A DNA stretch of 64,000 nucleotides from Salinimicrobium gaetbulicola (GTDB taxonomy: Bacteria; Bacteroidota; Bacteroidia; Flavobacteriales; Flavobacteriaceae), in NCBI RefSeq assembly GCF_042676025.1, contig NZ_JBHTJP010000035.1, forward strand, positions 1,054,001-1,118,000, written 5' to 3'. Shown one piece after another: positions 26,841 through 35,171 of the stretch. A model generated the notes under the pieces. It was not told the origin of the DNA. It was given only the letters and a program-made list of their open reading frames with translations, and did no database searches. Position numbers and translations under genes: made by a program. The first letter of the stretch is position 1. Each line of letters begins with the position of its first letter.

Positions 26841-26918
26841 GTTGATATAAGATTTTGGTTTTCGACCAGAGGATAAAGTTACATGAAAGAGAAGAGAATT
26901 AAGACTTCAGAAATAACA

Positions 26919-26950
26919 TCTCTCAATTCTCAATTCTCAGATCTCAATAC
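26919..26950. repeat. CTCAATT-type short tandem repeat
   Basis: CTCAATT occurs three times in tandem or near tandem (CTCAATTCTCAATTCTCAG, then ATCTCAATAC), between lptB and the downstream end of the CMD-family gene. Low-complexity repeats of this kind are scattered between genes in Flavobacteriia. No function is known. Confidence 0.5.
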
Positions 26951-27291
26951 TATTTTTCCAATTCTTCCCAGTATTCGTACGCTCTTCTAAGGTGTGGAAT
27001 GACAATAGTCCCACCTACCAGGGTGGCGATACTTAGAGCTTCCATAGTTTCTTCTTTAGAAATACCTTCCTTATAACAGGTCTCTAAATGATATTTTACA
27101 CAGTCATCGCACCTTAACACCGTAGAGGCTACTAAACCAAGTAACTCTTTCGTCTTTATGTCAAGAGCGCCCGCAGAAAATGCATTGGTGTCAAGGTTAA
27201 ATATACGTTTTATGATCTTATTGTTGTCGCCAAGGATCTTATCGTTCATCTTCTGGCGGTACTCGTTGAATTCTTCTACCTGATTTTTCAT
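26950..27291 (-). CDS. Carboxymuconolactone decarboxylase-family protein (AhpD-like)
   Basis: A 113-residue all-helical protein of the CMD/AhpD fold. The family motif is present as C61-D-D-C64 with H68, the redox-active cysteine pair and proton-relay histidine of AhpD-type peroxidase partners; EALSIATLVGGTIVIPHLRRA is the second conserved helix region. It could work as a small thiol peroxidase or disulfide reductase. Its ATG overlaps the tatC stop by four bases, so the two are translationally coupled. Confidence 0.85.
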   Translation of the reverse strand: MKNQVEEFNEYRQKMNDKILGDNNKIIKRIFNLDTNAFSAGALDIKTKELLGLVASTVLRCDDCVKYHLETCYKEGISKEETMEALSIATLVGGTIVIPHLRRAYEYWEELEK

Positions 27292-28124
27292 CGCTGCTGC
27301 TTTCTTAATTTTCTTTCTTCTTTTTTAGTTACAATTTTTGCAATAATAATGCTGATCTCATACAGGACCAGTACCGGTATCGCGACAATGATCTGGCTTA
27401 GAATATCCGGCGGGGTAATAATGGCCGAAATTATAAGTACGATCACCAAGGCGAATTTCCTGTATTTTCTTAAAAATTCAGGGGTAACCAATCCTATCTT
27501 GGTCAGGAAATAAATGACGATGGGCAGCTCAAATATCAGGCCACATGCGAGGACAGATGATCTCACTAATGAGATATAACTGCCAATATCGAATTCATTC
27601 AAAACTTTCTCACTTACCTGGTATTTTCCGAGGAAGTTGATGGAAAGTGGCGTGATCAAATAATAACCAAATAATACCCCTAAAAAGAACAGAAGAGAGG
27701 AAATGAAGATAAAACCTCTGGCTGTGTTCCTTTCATTGGTGTACATGGCCGGTGAAATAAACTTCCAGAATTCATATAGTACGTAAGGAAACGCGATTAT
27801 GAATCCAGCGGTGATAGCAGTCCAGATGTGCGCTGAGAATTGTCCGCCCATGGTTCTGGATTGTATGGTGAATGGCATCTCTTCAAAACAGAAACCGCCT
27901 TCCAGACCAACTAACGATGACATTCTGCACAAGATGTCATATGTGAAAAAATCGGCGTTGGTGGGTCCGAATAATAGAACGTCAAATATGAAACTTTTTG
28001 CCAGAAAAGCTGCGGTGGCCGCTATGACAACTGCCAAAGTGGCTCTTATCAAATGCCAGCGTAGCTCCTCCAGGTGGTCCAAAAATGACATTTCCCCGGC
28101 TGCTTTCTTTACTTTCTTTGCCAT
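27288..28124 (-). CDS. tatC: Sec-independent protein translocase TatC
   Basis: A 278-residue inner-membrane protein, the signal-peptide receptor of the Tat pathway for folded proteins. The N-terminus has the conserved MSFLDHLEELRWHLIRA region, and six hydrophobic helices follow, including FIAFPYVLYEFWKFISPAM-like sequence in the second loop and GLVTPEFLRKYRKFALV. A charged C-terminal tail ends the protein. Its ATG is directly next to the stop of the isomerase gene. TatA is not in this window. Confidence 0.95.
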   Translation of the reverse strand: MAKKVKKAAGEMSFLDHLEELRWHLIRATLAVVIAATAAFLAKSFIFDVLLFGPTNADFFTYDILCRMSSLVGLEGGFCFEEMPFTIQSRTMGGQFSAHIWTAITAGFIIAFPYVLYEFWKFISPAMYTNERNTARGFIFISSLLFFLGVLFGYYLITPLSINFLGKYQVSEKVLNEFDIGSYISLVRSSVLACGLIFELPIVIYFLTKIGLVTPEFLRKYRKFALVIVLIISAIITPPDILSQIIVAIPVLVLYEISIIIAKIVTKKEERKLRKQQR

Positions 28125-29090
28125 CTAGATTATTCCTTCTCTTATTAGGTTGTGTAAATGTACTACCCCGTAGTATTTGTCATTTTTGACAGCCAGCAAT
28201 TGAGAGATCTTGTTCTCTTCCAGAACATCGAGAGCATCAACTGCCATGGCTTTATGAGAAATGGTTTTTGGATGAAGGCTCATAATATCTTTGGCCTGAA
28301 GTCCGGAAATATCGGTGCTTTTATACAACATACGGCGTATGTCACCGTCTGTGACGATCCCTACGATCTCATCGTTTTCGATCACTGCGGCTACTCCCAG
28401 CATTTTTTCCGAAATTTCCACGATTACTTGCGGGATAGGGGTGGTGGGAGTTACCGCCGGTTTTTGGTTTTGATCGGCGATGTCACTTACTCTCAAATAT
28501 AATTTTTTACCTAATGCACCTCCAGGGTGGTATTTTGCGAAGTCCTTACTGGAGAATCCTCTTAACTTCAGTAAACACACTGCCAGGGCATCTCCCATCA
28601 CTAATTGCGCGGTGGTACTGGTTGTTGGAGCCAGGTTATTGGGACACGCTTCCTTTTCTACAAATGAGTTTAGCGTAAAATCGGCTTGCTGCCCTAAAAA
28701 GGAATCAGGGTTGCCGGTTATTGCGATCAAGGTGTTTTTAAAATTCTTGATAAGTGGAACCAATACCTTAATTTCTGGGGTATTTCCGCTCTTAGAGATA
28801 CATATGACCACATCATCCTGAAGAATGGTTCCAAGGTCCCCGTGAATAGCATCGGCAGCATGCATGAAAACAGAGGGAGTACCGGTGGAATTCAGAGTGG
28901 CGACAATTTTTGTGGCAATTACTGCACTTTTGCCAATTCCTGTGATAATAACCCTACCTTTGGATGCGTAGATAGACTCCACGGCCTGAGCAAAATTTTG
29001 GTCTAATAATTGCTCTAAATTTGCTATTGCTTTGGCTTCAGTTGAAATGGTTTCTCTGGCAACAGAGAGTATTTTTTCTTGAGGTGTCAA
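28125..29090 (-). CDS. kdsD: KpsF/GutQ-family arabinose-5-phosphate isomerase
   Basis: A 321-residue sugar-phosphate isomerase making D-arabinose 5-phosphate, the precursor of Kdo for lipopolysaccharide. A SIS domain (about 30-170) shows RVIITGIGKSAVIATKIVAT and ICISKSGNTPEI, and KYHPGGALGKKL links it to two CBS domains (about 205-321). The frame offers only a TTG start at 29090; no ATG lies upstream in frame, and MTPQEKILSVARETI aligns with known N-termini. It starts a run kdsD-tatC-CMD protein on the minus strand. Confidence 0.92.
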   Translation of the reverse strand: MTPQEKILSVARETISTEAKAIANLEQLLDQNFAQAVESIYASKGRVIITGIGKSAVIATKIVATLNSTGTPSVFMHAADAIHGDLGTILQDDVVICISKSGNTPEIKVLVPLIKNFKNTLIAITGNPDSFLGQQADFTLNSFVEKEACPNNLAPTTSTTAQLVMGDALAVCLLKLRGFSSKDFAKYHPGGALGKKLYLRVSDIADQNQKPAVTPTTPIPQVIVEISEKMLGVAAVIENDEIVGIVTDGDIRRMLYKSTDISGLQAKDIMSLHPKTISHKAMAVDALDVLEENKISQLLAVKNDKYYGVVHLHNLIREGII

Positions 29091-29173
29091 ATTTGTAGAA
29101 TTATGAATTGCACGACTTAAAGAAAAACGTATCTTTAATTGTGCAAATGTATGTAAAATTGTAACACAATTGA

Positions 29174-31372
29174 ATGACTTCGCAGGAAATCAACTTACAC
29201 GAACAGCTTAAAAAATACTTTGGTTTCAGCCAGTTTAAAGGCCTTCAGGAAGAGGTGATTAAAAGTATTGTCAATGATCACAATACTTTTGTTGTCATGC
29301 CTACGGGAGGCGGTAAATCTTTATGTTATCAATTACCGGCTTTGATTAAGGAAGGGACTGCAATTGTGGTTTCTCCTCTTATCGCCCTGATGAAAAACCA
29401 GGTAGATGCGATCCGCGGAATTTCTTCGGAAAATGGGATCGCGCACGTGCTGAACTCTTCCCTTAATAAAACGGAAGTGAAACAGGTGAAGGAAGATATT
29501 ACCAACGGAATTACGAAATTGTTGTACGTCGCCCCCGAATCCCTTACAAAAGAAGAAAACGTTGAGTTCTTACGCAGCGTTAAAATCTCTTTCCTGGCGA
29601 TTGATGAAGCTCACTGTATCAGTGAATGGGGTCACGACTTCAGGCCCGAATACCGAAATCTTCGCACCATTGTAAAAAGAATTGGAGATAATATTCCAAT
29701 TATTGGTCTAACGGCTACAGCTACGCCAAAAGTACAGGAAGATATCCTGAAAAACCTGGGTATCACTGATGCTAAAACTTTTAAAGCAAGCTTTAACAGG
29801 CCGAACCTTTATTACGAGATACGCCCGAAGACCAAGAATGTCGATGCCGATATTATTCGGTTTATCAAACAAAATCAGGGGAAAACAGGGATCATATACT
29901 GCCTTAGCCGTAAACGGGTGGAAGAGCTCGCTCAAACCCTTCAGGTGAACGGAATTTCCGCAGTACCATACCATGCCGGGTTGGATGCTAAAACCAGATC
30001 TAAGCATCAGGACATGTTCCTTATGGAAGATGTTGATGTGGTGGTGGCTACCATTGCATTTGGTATGGGTATCGATAAACCCGATGTGCGCTTTGTGATT
30101 CACCATGATATTCCAAAGAGTATTGAAAGTTATTACCAGGAAACCGGACGGGCCGGTAGAGATGGCGGGGAAGGACATTGTCTGGCCTTTTATTCTTACA
30201 AGGATATTGAAAAGCTTGAAAAGTTCATGAGCGGTAAGCCTGTCGCCGAGCAGGAAATAGGTCATGCCCTTCTTCAGGAAGTGGTAGCTTTTGCTGAAAC
30301 ATCGGTGTCCAGAAGAAAATTCATCCTCCATTATTTTGGGGAAGAATTTGATGAAAAGACCGGGGAAGGTGCAGATATGGACGATAACGTCCGTAACCCT
30401 AAGAAAAAACACGAAGCCCAGGATGAGGTCGAATTGTTGTTGAGAACAGTGAAAGAGACCAATCAGCTTTATAAATCCAAAGAGGTGGTCAATACGCTGG
30501 TAGGAAAGTCAAATGCTGTTATCAAGTCGCATAAGACTGATGAGCATGAACTTTTTGGAAAGGGTAGTGGAAAGGATTCCAAATACTGGATGGCATTATT
30601 ACGTCAGGTTCTGGTCGCAGGATATCTTCGGAAGGATATAGAAACCTACGGAGTGGTTAAACTTACCGGGAAAGGTGAAAAGTACCTTTCTAAACCGCAA
30701 TCCTTTATGATGACCGAAGATCATACTTATGAGGTTGACGGAAATGATGGTATAGTCACAGCTGCAAAAAGCGGAGGCGGAACCGATGAGAAATTGGTGA
30801 AAATGCTCAAGGAATTGCGTAAGAAAGTGGCGAAAAAGCTGGGAGTACCTCCATTTGTGGTATTCCAGGATCCTTCCATTGAGGATATGGCTCTTAAATA
30901 TCCGGTTTCGGTGGATGAATTGAGTAATATTCACGGAGTAGGGGAAGGAAAAGCAAAGAAATACGGAAAGGAATTCGTAGACCTTATTGGAAGATATGTC
31001 GAGGATAATGATATTACACGTCCCGATGATCTTGTTGTGAAGACTACAGGAGCCAATAGCGGATTAAAGTTATACATTATCCAGAACGTTGACCGCAAAC
31101 TGCCTTTAGATGATATTGCTGCCGCAAAAGGCATGGAAATGCCTGAATTTATAAAGGAAATGGAAGCCATCGTTTATAGCGGTACCAAGCTAAATATCAA
31201 TTACTGGATCGATGAGATCCTGGATGAAGATCAGCAGGAAGAGATACATGAATACTTTATAGATGCTGAAACCGATAAGATCGAAGATGCTCTTGAGGAA
31301 TTTGACGGTGATTATGATGAAGAAGAGTTGAGATTATACAGGATCAAATTTATAAGCGAGGTAGCGAACTAA
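29174..31372 (+). CDS. recQ: ATP-dependent DNA helicase RecQ
   Basis: A 732-residue 3'-5' helicase for recombination and replication-fork repair. Walker A is PTGGGKS (43-49), the box II is IDEAH (143-147) with the RecQ-specific aromatic loop CISEWGHDFRPEY after it, and QETGRAGRDG is motif VI. A zinc/RQC region follows, then an HRDC domain (about 525-600, PPFVVFQDPSIEDMA). The protein ends in an acidic tail (DEDQQEEI, EEFDGDYDEEE) longer than in E. coli RecQ. It is divergent from kdsD. Confidence 0.96.
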   Translation: MTSQEINLHEQLKKYFGFSQFKGLQEEVIKSIVNDHNTFVVMPTGGGKSLCYQLPALIKEGTAIVVSPLIALMKNQVDAIRGISSENGIAHVLNSSLNKTEVKQVKEDITNGITKLLYVAPESLTKEENVEFLRSVKISFLAIDEAHCISEWGHDFRPEYRNLRTIVKRIGDNIPIIGLTATATPKVQEDILKNLGITDAKTFKASFNRPNLYYEIRPKTKNVDADIIRFIKQNQGKTGIIYCLSRKRVEELAQTLQVNGISAVPYHAGLDAKTRSKHQDMFLMEDVDVVVATIAFGMGIDKPDVRFVIHHDIPKSIESYYQETGRAGRDGGEGHCLAFYSYKDIEKLEKFMSGKPVAEQEIGHALLQEVVAFAETSVSRRKFILHYFGEEFDEKTGEGADMDDNVRNPKKKHEAQDEVELLLRTVKETNQLYKSKEVVNTLVGKSNAVIKSHKTDEHELFGKGSGKDSKYWMALLRQVLVAGYLRKDIETYGVVKLTGKGEKYLSKPQSFMMTEDHTYEVDGNDGIVTAAKSGGGTDEKLVKMLKELRKKVAKKLGVPPFVVFQDPSIEDMALKYPVSVDELSNIHGVGEGKAKKYGKEFVDLIGRYVEDNDITRPDDLVVKTTGANSGLKLYIIQNVDRKLPLDDIAAAKGMEMPEFIKEMEAIVYSGTKLNINYWIDEILDEDQQEEIHEYFIDAETDKIEDALEEFDGDYDEEELRLYRIKFISEVAN

Positions 31373-31395
31373 AATCTTAATGAATATAGAATAAC

Positions 31396-31423
31396 AGCCG
31401 GAACTAGAGTTTCGGCTTTTTTT
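31396..31423 (+). terminator. Terminator after recQ
   Basis: AGCCGGAACT and AGTTTCGGCT form a 10-bp stem with one G-U pair and a very tight loop, followed by TTTTTTT. It starts 24 bases after the recQ stop. Confidence 0.75.
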
Positions 31424-31446
31424 ATGATAAGTTGTATGTTGCCAAA

Positions 31447-31474
31447 TGTCAGGCCAAGCAGAGTCGAGACCTCC
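31447..31474 (+). repeat. TGTCA...GTCGA dispersed repeat
   Basis: The segment reads TGTCAGGCCAAGCAGAGTCG then AGACCTCC. This pattern (TGTCA, an AGC core, GAGTCGAGA) is a common intergenic repeat in Flavobacteriia. A 15-base palindrome ATTCATTCAATGAAT follows at 31483-31497. Only one well-conserved copy lies in this window. Confidence 0.5.
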
Positions 31475-31562
31475 ACATTACAATTCATTCAATGAATCGA
31501 AAATTCCTATTAAACCTATGTTATACATTCAACATAAGGCATTAAACATTTAAAAGCTTTCT

Positions 31563-31570
31563 TATCTTTG
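31563..31570 (+). promoter_or_regulatory. Promoter -7 element for the PPIase gene
   Basis: TATCTTTG matches TAnnTTTG 23 bases before the ATG at 31594. The expected TTG further upstream is not clean. Confidence 0.5.
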
Positions 31571-31593
31571 CCTTTTTAACTTAAAAAGCAGTT

Positions 31594-32526
31594 ATGAACG
31601 ACGGATTATATGCAAAATTCCATACTTCTAAAGGGGAGATTTTGGTTGCACTCGAATTAGAAAAAACACCGGGAACGGTAGGGAACTTTGTTGGATTAGC
31701 AGAAGGTAACCTGGAAAATGAGGCTAAACCTCAGGGAACTCCATATTATGACGGATTGATCTTTCACAGGGTTATTCCTGATTTTATGGTACAGGGAGGT
31801 GACCCAAAGGGAACCGGAGTTGGTGGTCCCGGATATCAGTTTGAAGATGAGATCCATCCCGACCTAAAACATGACCGCCCGGGAATTCTTTCCATGGCAA
31901 ATGCCGGACCGGGAACTAACGGGAGCCAGTTCTTTATTACTCACGTGGCTACACCATGGCTAGATGGAAAACATACTGTTTTTGGACATGTGGTGGAAGG
32001 ACAGGATGTTGTCGATGCTATTAAGCAGGGTGATAAGATCGAGAAGCTGGAGATCGTAAGAGAAGGTGATGCCGCAAAGAACTTTAATGCCGTGGAATCA
32101 TTTAGACAATTCAATGGAGCTAAAGCCGAAAGAGAGGCTGCGGCAAGAAAGCAACAGGAAGAATTAATGGGAGAGCTATCCCAGGGATTTGAAAAGACTG
32201 AAAGCGGACTTCGTTACAAAATGGTTTCAGAAGGCAACGGGAAGAAAGCTGAAAAAGGAAAGACGGTTTCTGTTCATTATAAAGGAATGCTTGCAGACGG
32301 AACTGTTTTCGATTCTTCTTATAAGAGAAAGCAACCTATCGATTTTCCTCTTGGAAAAGGGCATGTGATCGAAGGTTGGGATGAAGGAATCCAATTATTG
32401 AAAGAAGGGGATAAAGCACGTTTTGTGATCCCTTCTCATTTAGGATACGGGTCAAGAGGTGCCGGCGGGGTGATCCCTCCAAACGCGACCCTTGTTTTTG
32501 ATGTAGAATTGATGAAGGTTAAATAA
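31594..32526 (+). CDS. Peptidyl-prolyl isomerase: cyclophilin-FKBP fusion
   Basis: A 310-residue protein joining two unrelated prolyl isomerases. Residues 1-165 are a cyclophilin (GLIFHRVIPDFMVQGGDPKG with the catalytic Arg, ANAGPGTNGSQFFIT, LDGKHTVFGHV). A charged helical linker (about 165-200) leads to an FKBP domain (205-310; VSVHYKGMLADGTVFDSS, GVIPPNATLVFDVEL). No signal peptide, so it acts in the cytoplasm, probably in protein folding. It has its own promoter and a strong terminator, and stands alone. Confidence 0.94.
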   Translation: MNDGLYAKFHTSKGEILVALELEKTPGTVGNFVGLAEGNLENEAKPQGTPYYDGLIFHRVIPDFMVQGGDPKGTGVGGPGYQFEDEIHPDLKHDRPGILSMANAGPGTNGSQFFITHVATPWLDGKHTVFGHVVEGQDVVDAIKQGDKIEKLEIVREGDAAKNFNAVESFRQFNGAKAEREAAARKQQEELMGELSQGFEKTESGLRYKMVSEGNGKKAEKGKTVSVHYKGMLADGTVFDSSYKRKQPIDFPLGKGHVIEGWDEGIQLLKEGDKARFVIPSHLGYGSRGAGGVIPPNATLVFDVELMKVK

Positions 32527-32550
32527 TACAGGTGATAACCTCTGGAATTT

Positions 32551-32593
32551 AAAAGGCCTCACAGTTTTCCAAATCCTGTGAGGCCTTTTTTTT
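32551..32593. terminator. Strong bidirectional terminator
   Basis: AAAAGGCCTCACAG (32551-32564) pairs perfectly with CTGTGAGGCCTTTT (32576-32589), with an 11-base loop and T runs on both strands. It lies between the convergent PPIase and peroxiredoxin genes. Confidence 0.93.
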
Positions 32594-32614
32594 GATACTA
32601 ACAGTTCGCAAACA

Positions 32615-33250
32615 CTAATCCGGTTGTGGGGTTAATCTTAAATAAGGTTTTACCTCTTTGAAACCTTTAGGGAATTTGTTTTCTGCTTCTTTATTTGAAA
32701 CAGAGGTGCTTATGACCACATCTTCTCCCTGCTGCCAATCAGCCGGGGTGGCCACCTTGTGATGTGCCGTCAATTGTAGAGAGTCGATCACTCTTAGTAA
32801 TTCTTTGAAGTTTCTACCTGTACTGGCAGGGTAAGTGATCATGAGTTTAATGGTTTTATCGGGCGCGATCACGTAAACAGACCGTACCGTTAGGGTGTCG
32901 TCTGCATTGGGATGGATCATATCATATAATTGTGAAACTTTTCGGTCTTCATCAGCAATGATCGGGAAATTCACGGTGGTGTTTTGAGTCTCATTTATGT
33001 CTTTGATCCAGTCTTTATGAGATTGTGCTCCATCTACGCTTAAGGCCAGAACTTTTACGTTACGTTTTTCAAATTCATCTTTATATTTTGCAGCCGCTCC
33101 TAACTCAGTGGTGCATACGGGTGTGAAATCAGCAGGGTGGGAAAAGAGAATCCCCCAACTGTCTCCCAGGTAATCGTAAAAATTAATTTTCCCTTCTGAA
33201 GTTTCCGCGTCAAAGTTTGGTGCTTTGTCTCCTAATCTAAGTACACTCAT
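32615..33250 (-). CDS. 1-Cys peroxiredoxin (Prx6 type)
   Basis: A 211-residue peroxidase for H2O2 and alkyl hydroperoxides. The peroxidatic motif is HPADFTPVCTTE with Cys46 and Thr43. Length and the extended C-terminal region (KVATPADWQQGEDVVIS, YLRLTPQPD) are characteristic of the Prx6 subfamily, which lacks a resolving cysteine. Cytoplasmic, no signal peptide. A 26-base palindrome (33267-33292) sits just upstream of its ATG. The neighbouring thioredoxin-like gene is on the same strand but 95 bases away. Confidence 0.94.
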   Translation of the reverse strand: MSVLRLGDKAPNFDAETSEGKINFYDYLGDSWGILFSHPADFTPVCTTELGAAAKYKDEFEKRNVKVLALSVDGAQSHKDWIKDINETQNTTVNFPIIADEDRKVSQLYDMIHPNADDTLTVRSVYVIAPDKTIKLMITYPASTGRNFKELLRVIDSLQLTAHHKVATPADWQQGEDVVISTSVSNKEAENKFPKGFKEVKPYLRLTPQPD

Positions 33251-33266
33251 GGTTTTACGTTTTTAA

Positions 33267-33292
33267 TTATTCAGTTTAAAAATACTGAATAA
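33267..33292 (-). promoter_or_regulatory. Palindrome upstream of the peroxiredoxin gene
   Basis: TTATTCAGT (33267-33275) and ACTGAATAA (33284-33292) are perfect 9-base inverted arms around 8 A/T bases. It starts 16 bases upstream of the peroxiredoxin ATG. The size and A/T character fit a dimeric regulator site, but it could also be a hairpin in the leader. No T run follows. Confidence 0.5.
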
Positions 33293-33344
33293 AAGGGGTA
33301 GAGTACTGATCCTGAGTGTTTAAAGTTGTCTTAAAAAAAGGTTT

Positions 33345-33908
33345 TTAAGGCCGGTATTTCCATTTAATTCCGCAGCCTATACTAGGTTTTTGAGGGCCGG
33401 GAAGAGGACGACTGTTTAACACTGCGTCTAAAGCTTCTCGCAGGTCGCGACCGTTTACCGGAATGCCATTCCCGGGGCGTGAGTTGTCCAATTGTCCGTG
33501 ATAGACCAATTTGAGATCGGCGTCAAAAAGATAAAAATCAGGGGTGCAGGCTGCCTTATAATTCCAGGCTGCCTCCTGGTCCCTGTCATACAAATACGGG
33601 AAAGTGAAATTATGCTTCCGGGCAAATTGCCACATTAAGTCAGGATGATCTTCAGGATATTGCTCCACATCATTACTGCTTATGGCGACAAATCCAAATC
33701 CCAGAACGCGGTAATCATTTGCCACCCTCACTATCTCATCGGCAACGTGTTTTACAAACGGGCAATGGTTGCAAATGAACATGATCACAGTGCCGCGCTC
33801 CCCGCGAACATCTTCGAGCGAATATAAATTTGCGGTTACCGCATCTGCCAGTTCGAAATCGGCCGCCTGGGTACCTAAAGGGAGTTTATTGGATTTTGTT
33901 TCAGCCAT
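33345..33908 (-). CDS. Thioredoxin-fold protein (AhpC/TSA-Redoxin type)
   Basis: A 187-residue cytoplasmic protein with a thioredoxin fold. The active site is C46-N-H-C49 in IMFICNHCPFVKHV, followed by the cis-proline region ACTPDFYLFD. It belongs to the family of redoxin-like proteins annotated as thioredoxin family protein in Bacteroidota; the C-terminal SIGCGIKWK contains another conserved cysteine. Probable disulfide reductase or peroxiredoxin partner. Its neighbour on the same strand is a peroxiredoxin. Confidence 0.87.
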   Translation of the reverse strand: MAETKSNKLPLGTQAADFELADAVTANLYSLEDVRGERGTVIMFICNHCPFVKHVADEIVRVANDYRVLGFGFVAISSNDVEQYPEDHPDLMWQFARKHNFTFPYLYDRDQEAAWNYKAACTPDFYLFDADLKLVYHGQLDNSRPGNGIPVNGRDLREALDAVLNSRPLPGPQKPSIGCGIKWKYRP

Positions 33909-33997
33909 TAGATTTAGTGCATTTTGATTTCTGAAAATACGAAATTCAAACGGAATTTTTGGAAAAATGCTATCTTGTTCAGATAAAATCTAAAAGC

Positions 33998-34456
33998 ATG
34001 AAAACTTTAGACCAGTGGTTTTCTGAATATGCGGTGAGTCACCAGAATGAAACCAATAAGGTGATACATTATATATGTGTGCCTGCCATCTTCTTTTCTA
34101 TTGTTGGATTACTGATGAGTATTCCACCGGGACCATTGAAAGGGGTTTTCCCTATCTATGTTCCGTTTCTTGAAAATTGGGCTGTAGTGACTTTAATCCT
34201 GGTGCTTTTGTTCTATTTCAGGCTGTCTTTAAGCATGGGATTCAAGATCCTTATTTTTGCAGGGCTGTGTATAGCCGGGAATTATTACATCTCTCTAGTC
34301 GCGGAGCTCTGGATGGTTTCTTTGATCATTTTCGTGGTCGCCTGGATAGGACAGTTTTACGGACATAAAATAGAAGGTAAAAAACCGTCATTTTTGAAAG
34401 ACCTGCAATTCCTTTTAATTGGCCCGGCCTGGGTTATCAAAAAGATCTTCGGATAA
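33998..34456 (+). CDS. Mpo1-like (DUF962) membrane protein
   Basis: A 152-residue membrane protein with four hydrophobic helices. TLDQWFSEYAVSHQNETNKV followed by HYICVPAIFFS is the start of the Mpo1/YGL010w family, with conserved histidines (SHQN, HYICVP, GHKIEGKKPSF). Yeast Mpo1 is an iron-dependent dioxygenase of 2-hydroxy fatty acids; the bacterial role is not established. I use ATG 33998 because the family motif begins there; a frame extension to 33959 adds 13 unlikely residues. The stop overlaps the next ATG by one base. Confidence 0.83.
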   Translation: MKTLDQWFSEYAVSHQNETNKVIHYICVPAIFFSIVGLLMSIPPGPLKGVFPIYVPFLENWAVVTLILVLLFYFRLSLSMGFKILIFAGLCIAGNYYISLVAELWMVSLIIFVVAWIGQFYGHKIEGKKPSFLKDLQFLLIGPAWVIKKIFG

Positions 34457-34791
34457 TGGAAATTTCATGGTCAGACTTCGAAAAGGTAGAAATGCGGGTA
34501 GGAACGATCGTGGAGGTAAACGATTTTCCCGAAGCCCGAAATCCTGCCTTTCAGCTGAAGATAGATTTTGGACCCGAGATCGGCATTCTCAAATCCTCTG
34601 CCCAGATCACCCGTCGCTATTCCAAAGACGATCTTTTAGACCGGCAGGTCATCGCGGTTGTCAACTTTCCGAAGAAACAGATCGCGAACTTCATGAGTGA
34701 ATGCCTGGTGCTGGGAGCCGTGGGGCAGGATAATGATATTGTATTACTGAATACCGACTTTAAAGTAGAAAATGGCTTAAGAGTGGGCTAA
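34456..34791 (+). CDS. csaA: CsaA-like tRNA-binding protein
   Basis: A 111-residue OB-fold protein. EKVEMRVGTIVEVNDFPEAR and KSSAQITRRYSKDDLLDRQV are the tRNA-binding domain motifs of CsaA, a dimeric chaperone-like or tRNA-binding protein. The C-terminus (LVLGAVGQDNDIVLLNTDF) is the usual one. It is coupled to the DUF962 gene by a one-base overlap. Confidence 0.9.
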   Translation: MEISWSDFEKVEMRVGTIVEVNDFPEARNPAFQLKIDFGPEIGILKSSAQITRRYSKDDLLDRQVIAVVNFPKKQIANFMSECLVLGAVGQDNDIVLLNTDFKVENGLRVG

Positions 34792-34819
34792 TCCCGAAGG
34801 CTTTTTTAAATTTGCCGTC

Positions 34820-35122
34820 ATGAAAATAACCGGGATCATTTTCTCTATTTTGATTTTGACACTCAGCGCGATTCCTTGTTGCCTGGATAGCTGTACGGAT
34901 GAAAAGCCTGTTGAGCAACAGACAGATTCCGAGCGAAACTGTTCCCCATTTTTAAGCTGTGGAAATTGTGTGGGCTTTGTACTACAGGAGAACCTGCCGA
35001 AAATAAGTCTGTACATTCAACCCTCAGTCTCAGAAATTGAATTTCCGGAACAACGTTTTTTTTCTGAGTTTTCTGAAACTATTTGGCAACCTCCCAAACC
35101 GAATACTAAACGTTTGCTTTAA
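34820..35122 (+). CDS. DUF6660-like small secreted cysteine-rich protein
   Basis: A 100-residue protein with an N-terminal hydrophobic segment (about 1-20, IIFSILILTLSAIP) and six cysteines at 20, 21, 25, 41, 47 and 50, three of them in SCGNC-like spacing. Such peptides precede TonB receptors in Flavobacteriia. The cysteines suggest metal binding outside the cytoplasm. It lies 49 bases before the TonB receptor gene, so the two are probably one transcript. Function is inference from context. Confidence 0.75.
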   Translation: MKITGIIFSILILTLSAIPCCLDSCTDEKPVEQQTDSERNCSPFLSCGNCVGFVLQENLPKISLYIQPSVSEIEFPEQRFFSEFSETIWQPPKPNTKRLL

Positions 35123-35171
35123 AAGGAAAGAGTGATATTCTTTTCAAGTTTCATTATTTAATTTTAAAAAC

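Noticed and set aside
26919..26950. Possible CRISPR-like tandem repeat
   Set aside because: Units are only 7-8 bases and there are no spacers; it is a low-complexity tract.
29708..30412. 234-residue minus-strand open frame
   Set aside because: Antisense to the helicase core of recQ. The codon composition is that of the mirrored gene and no start signal or domain is seen.
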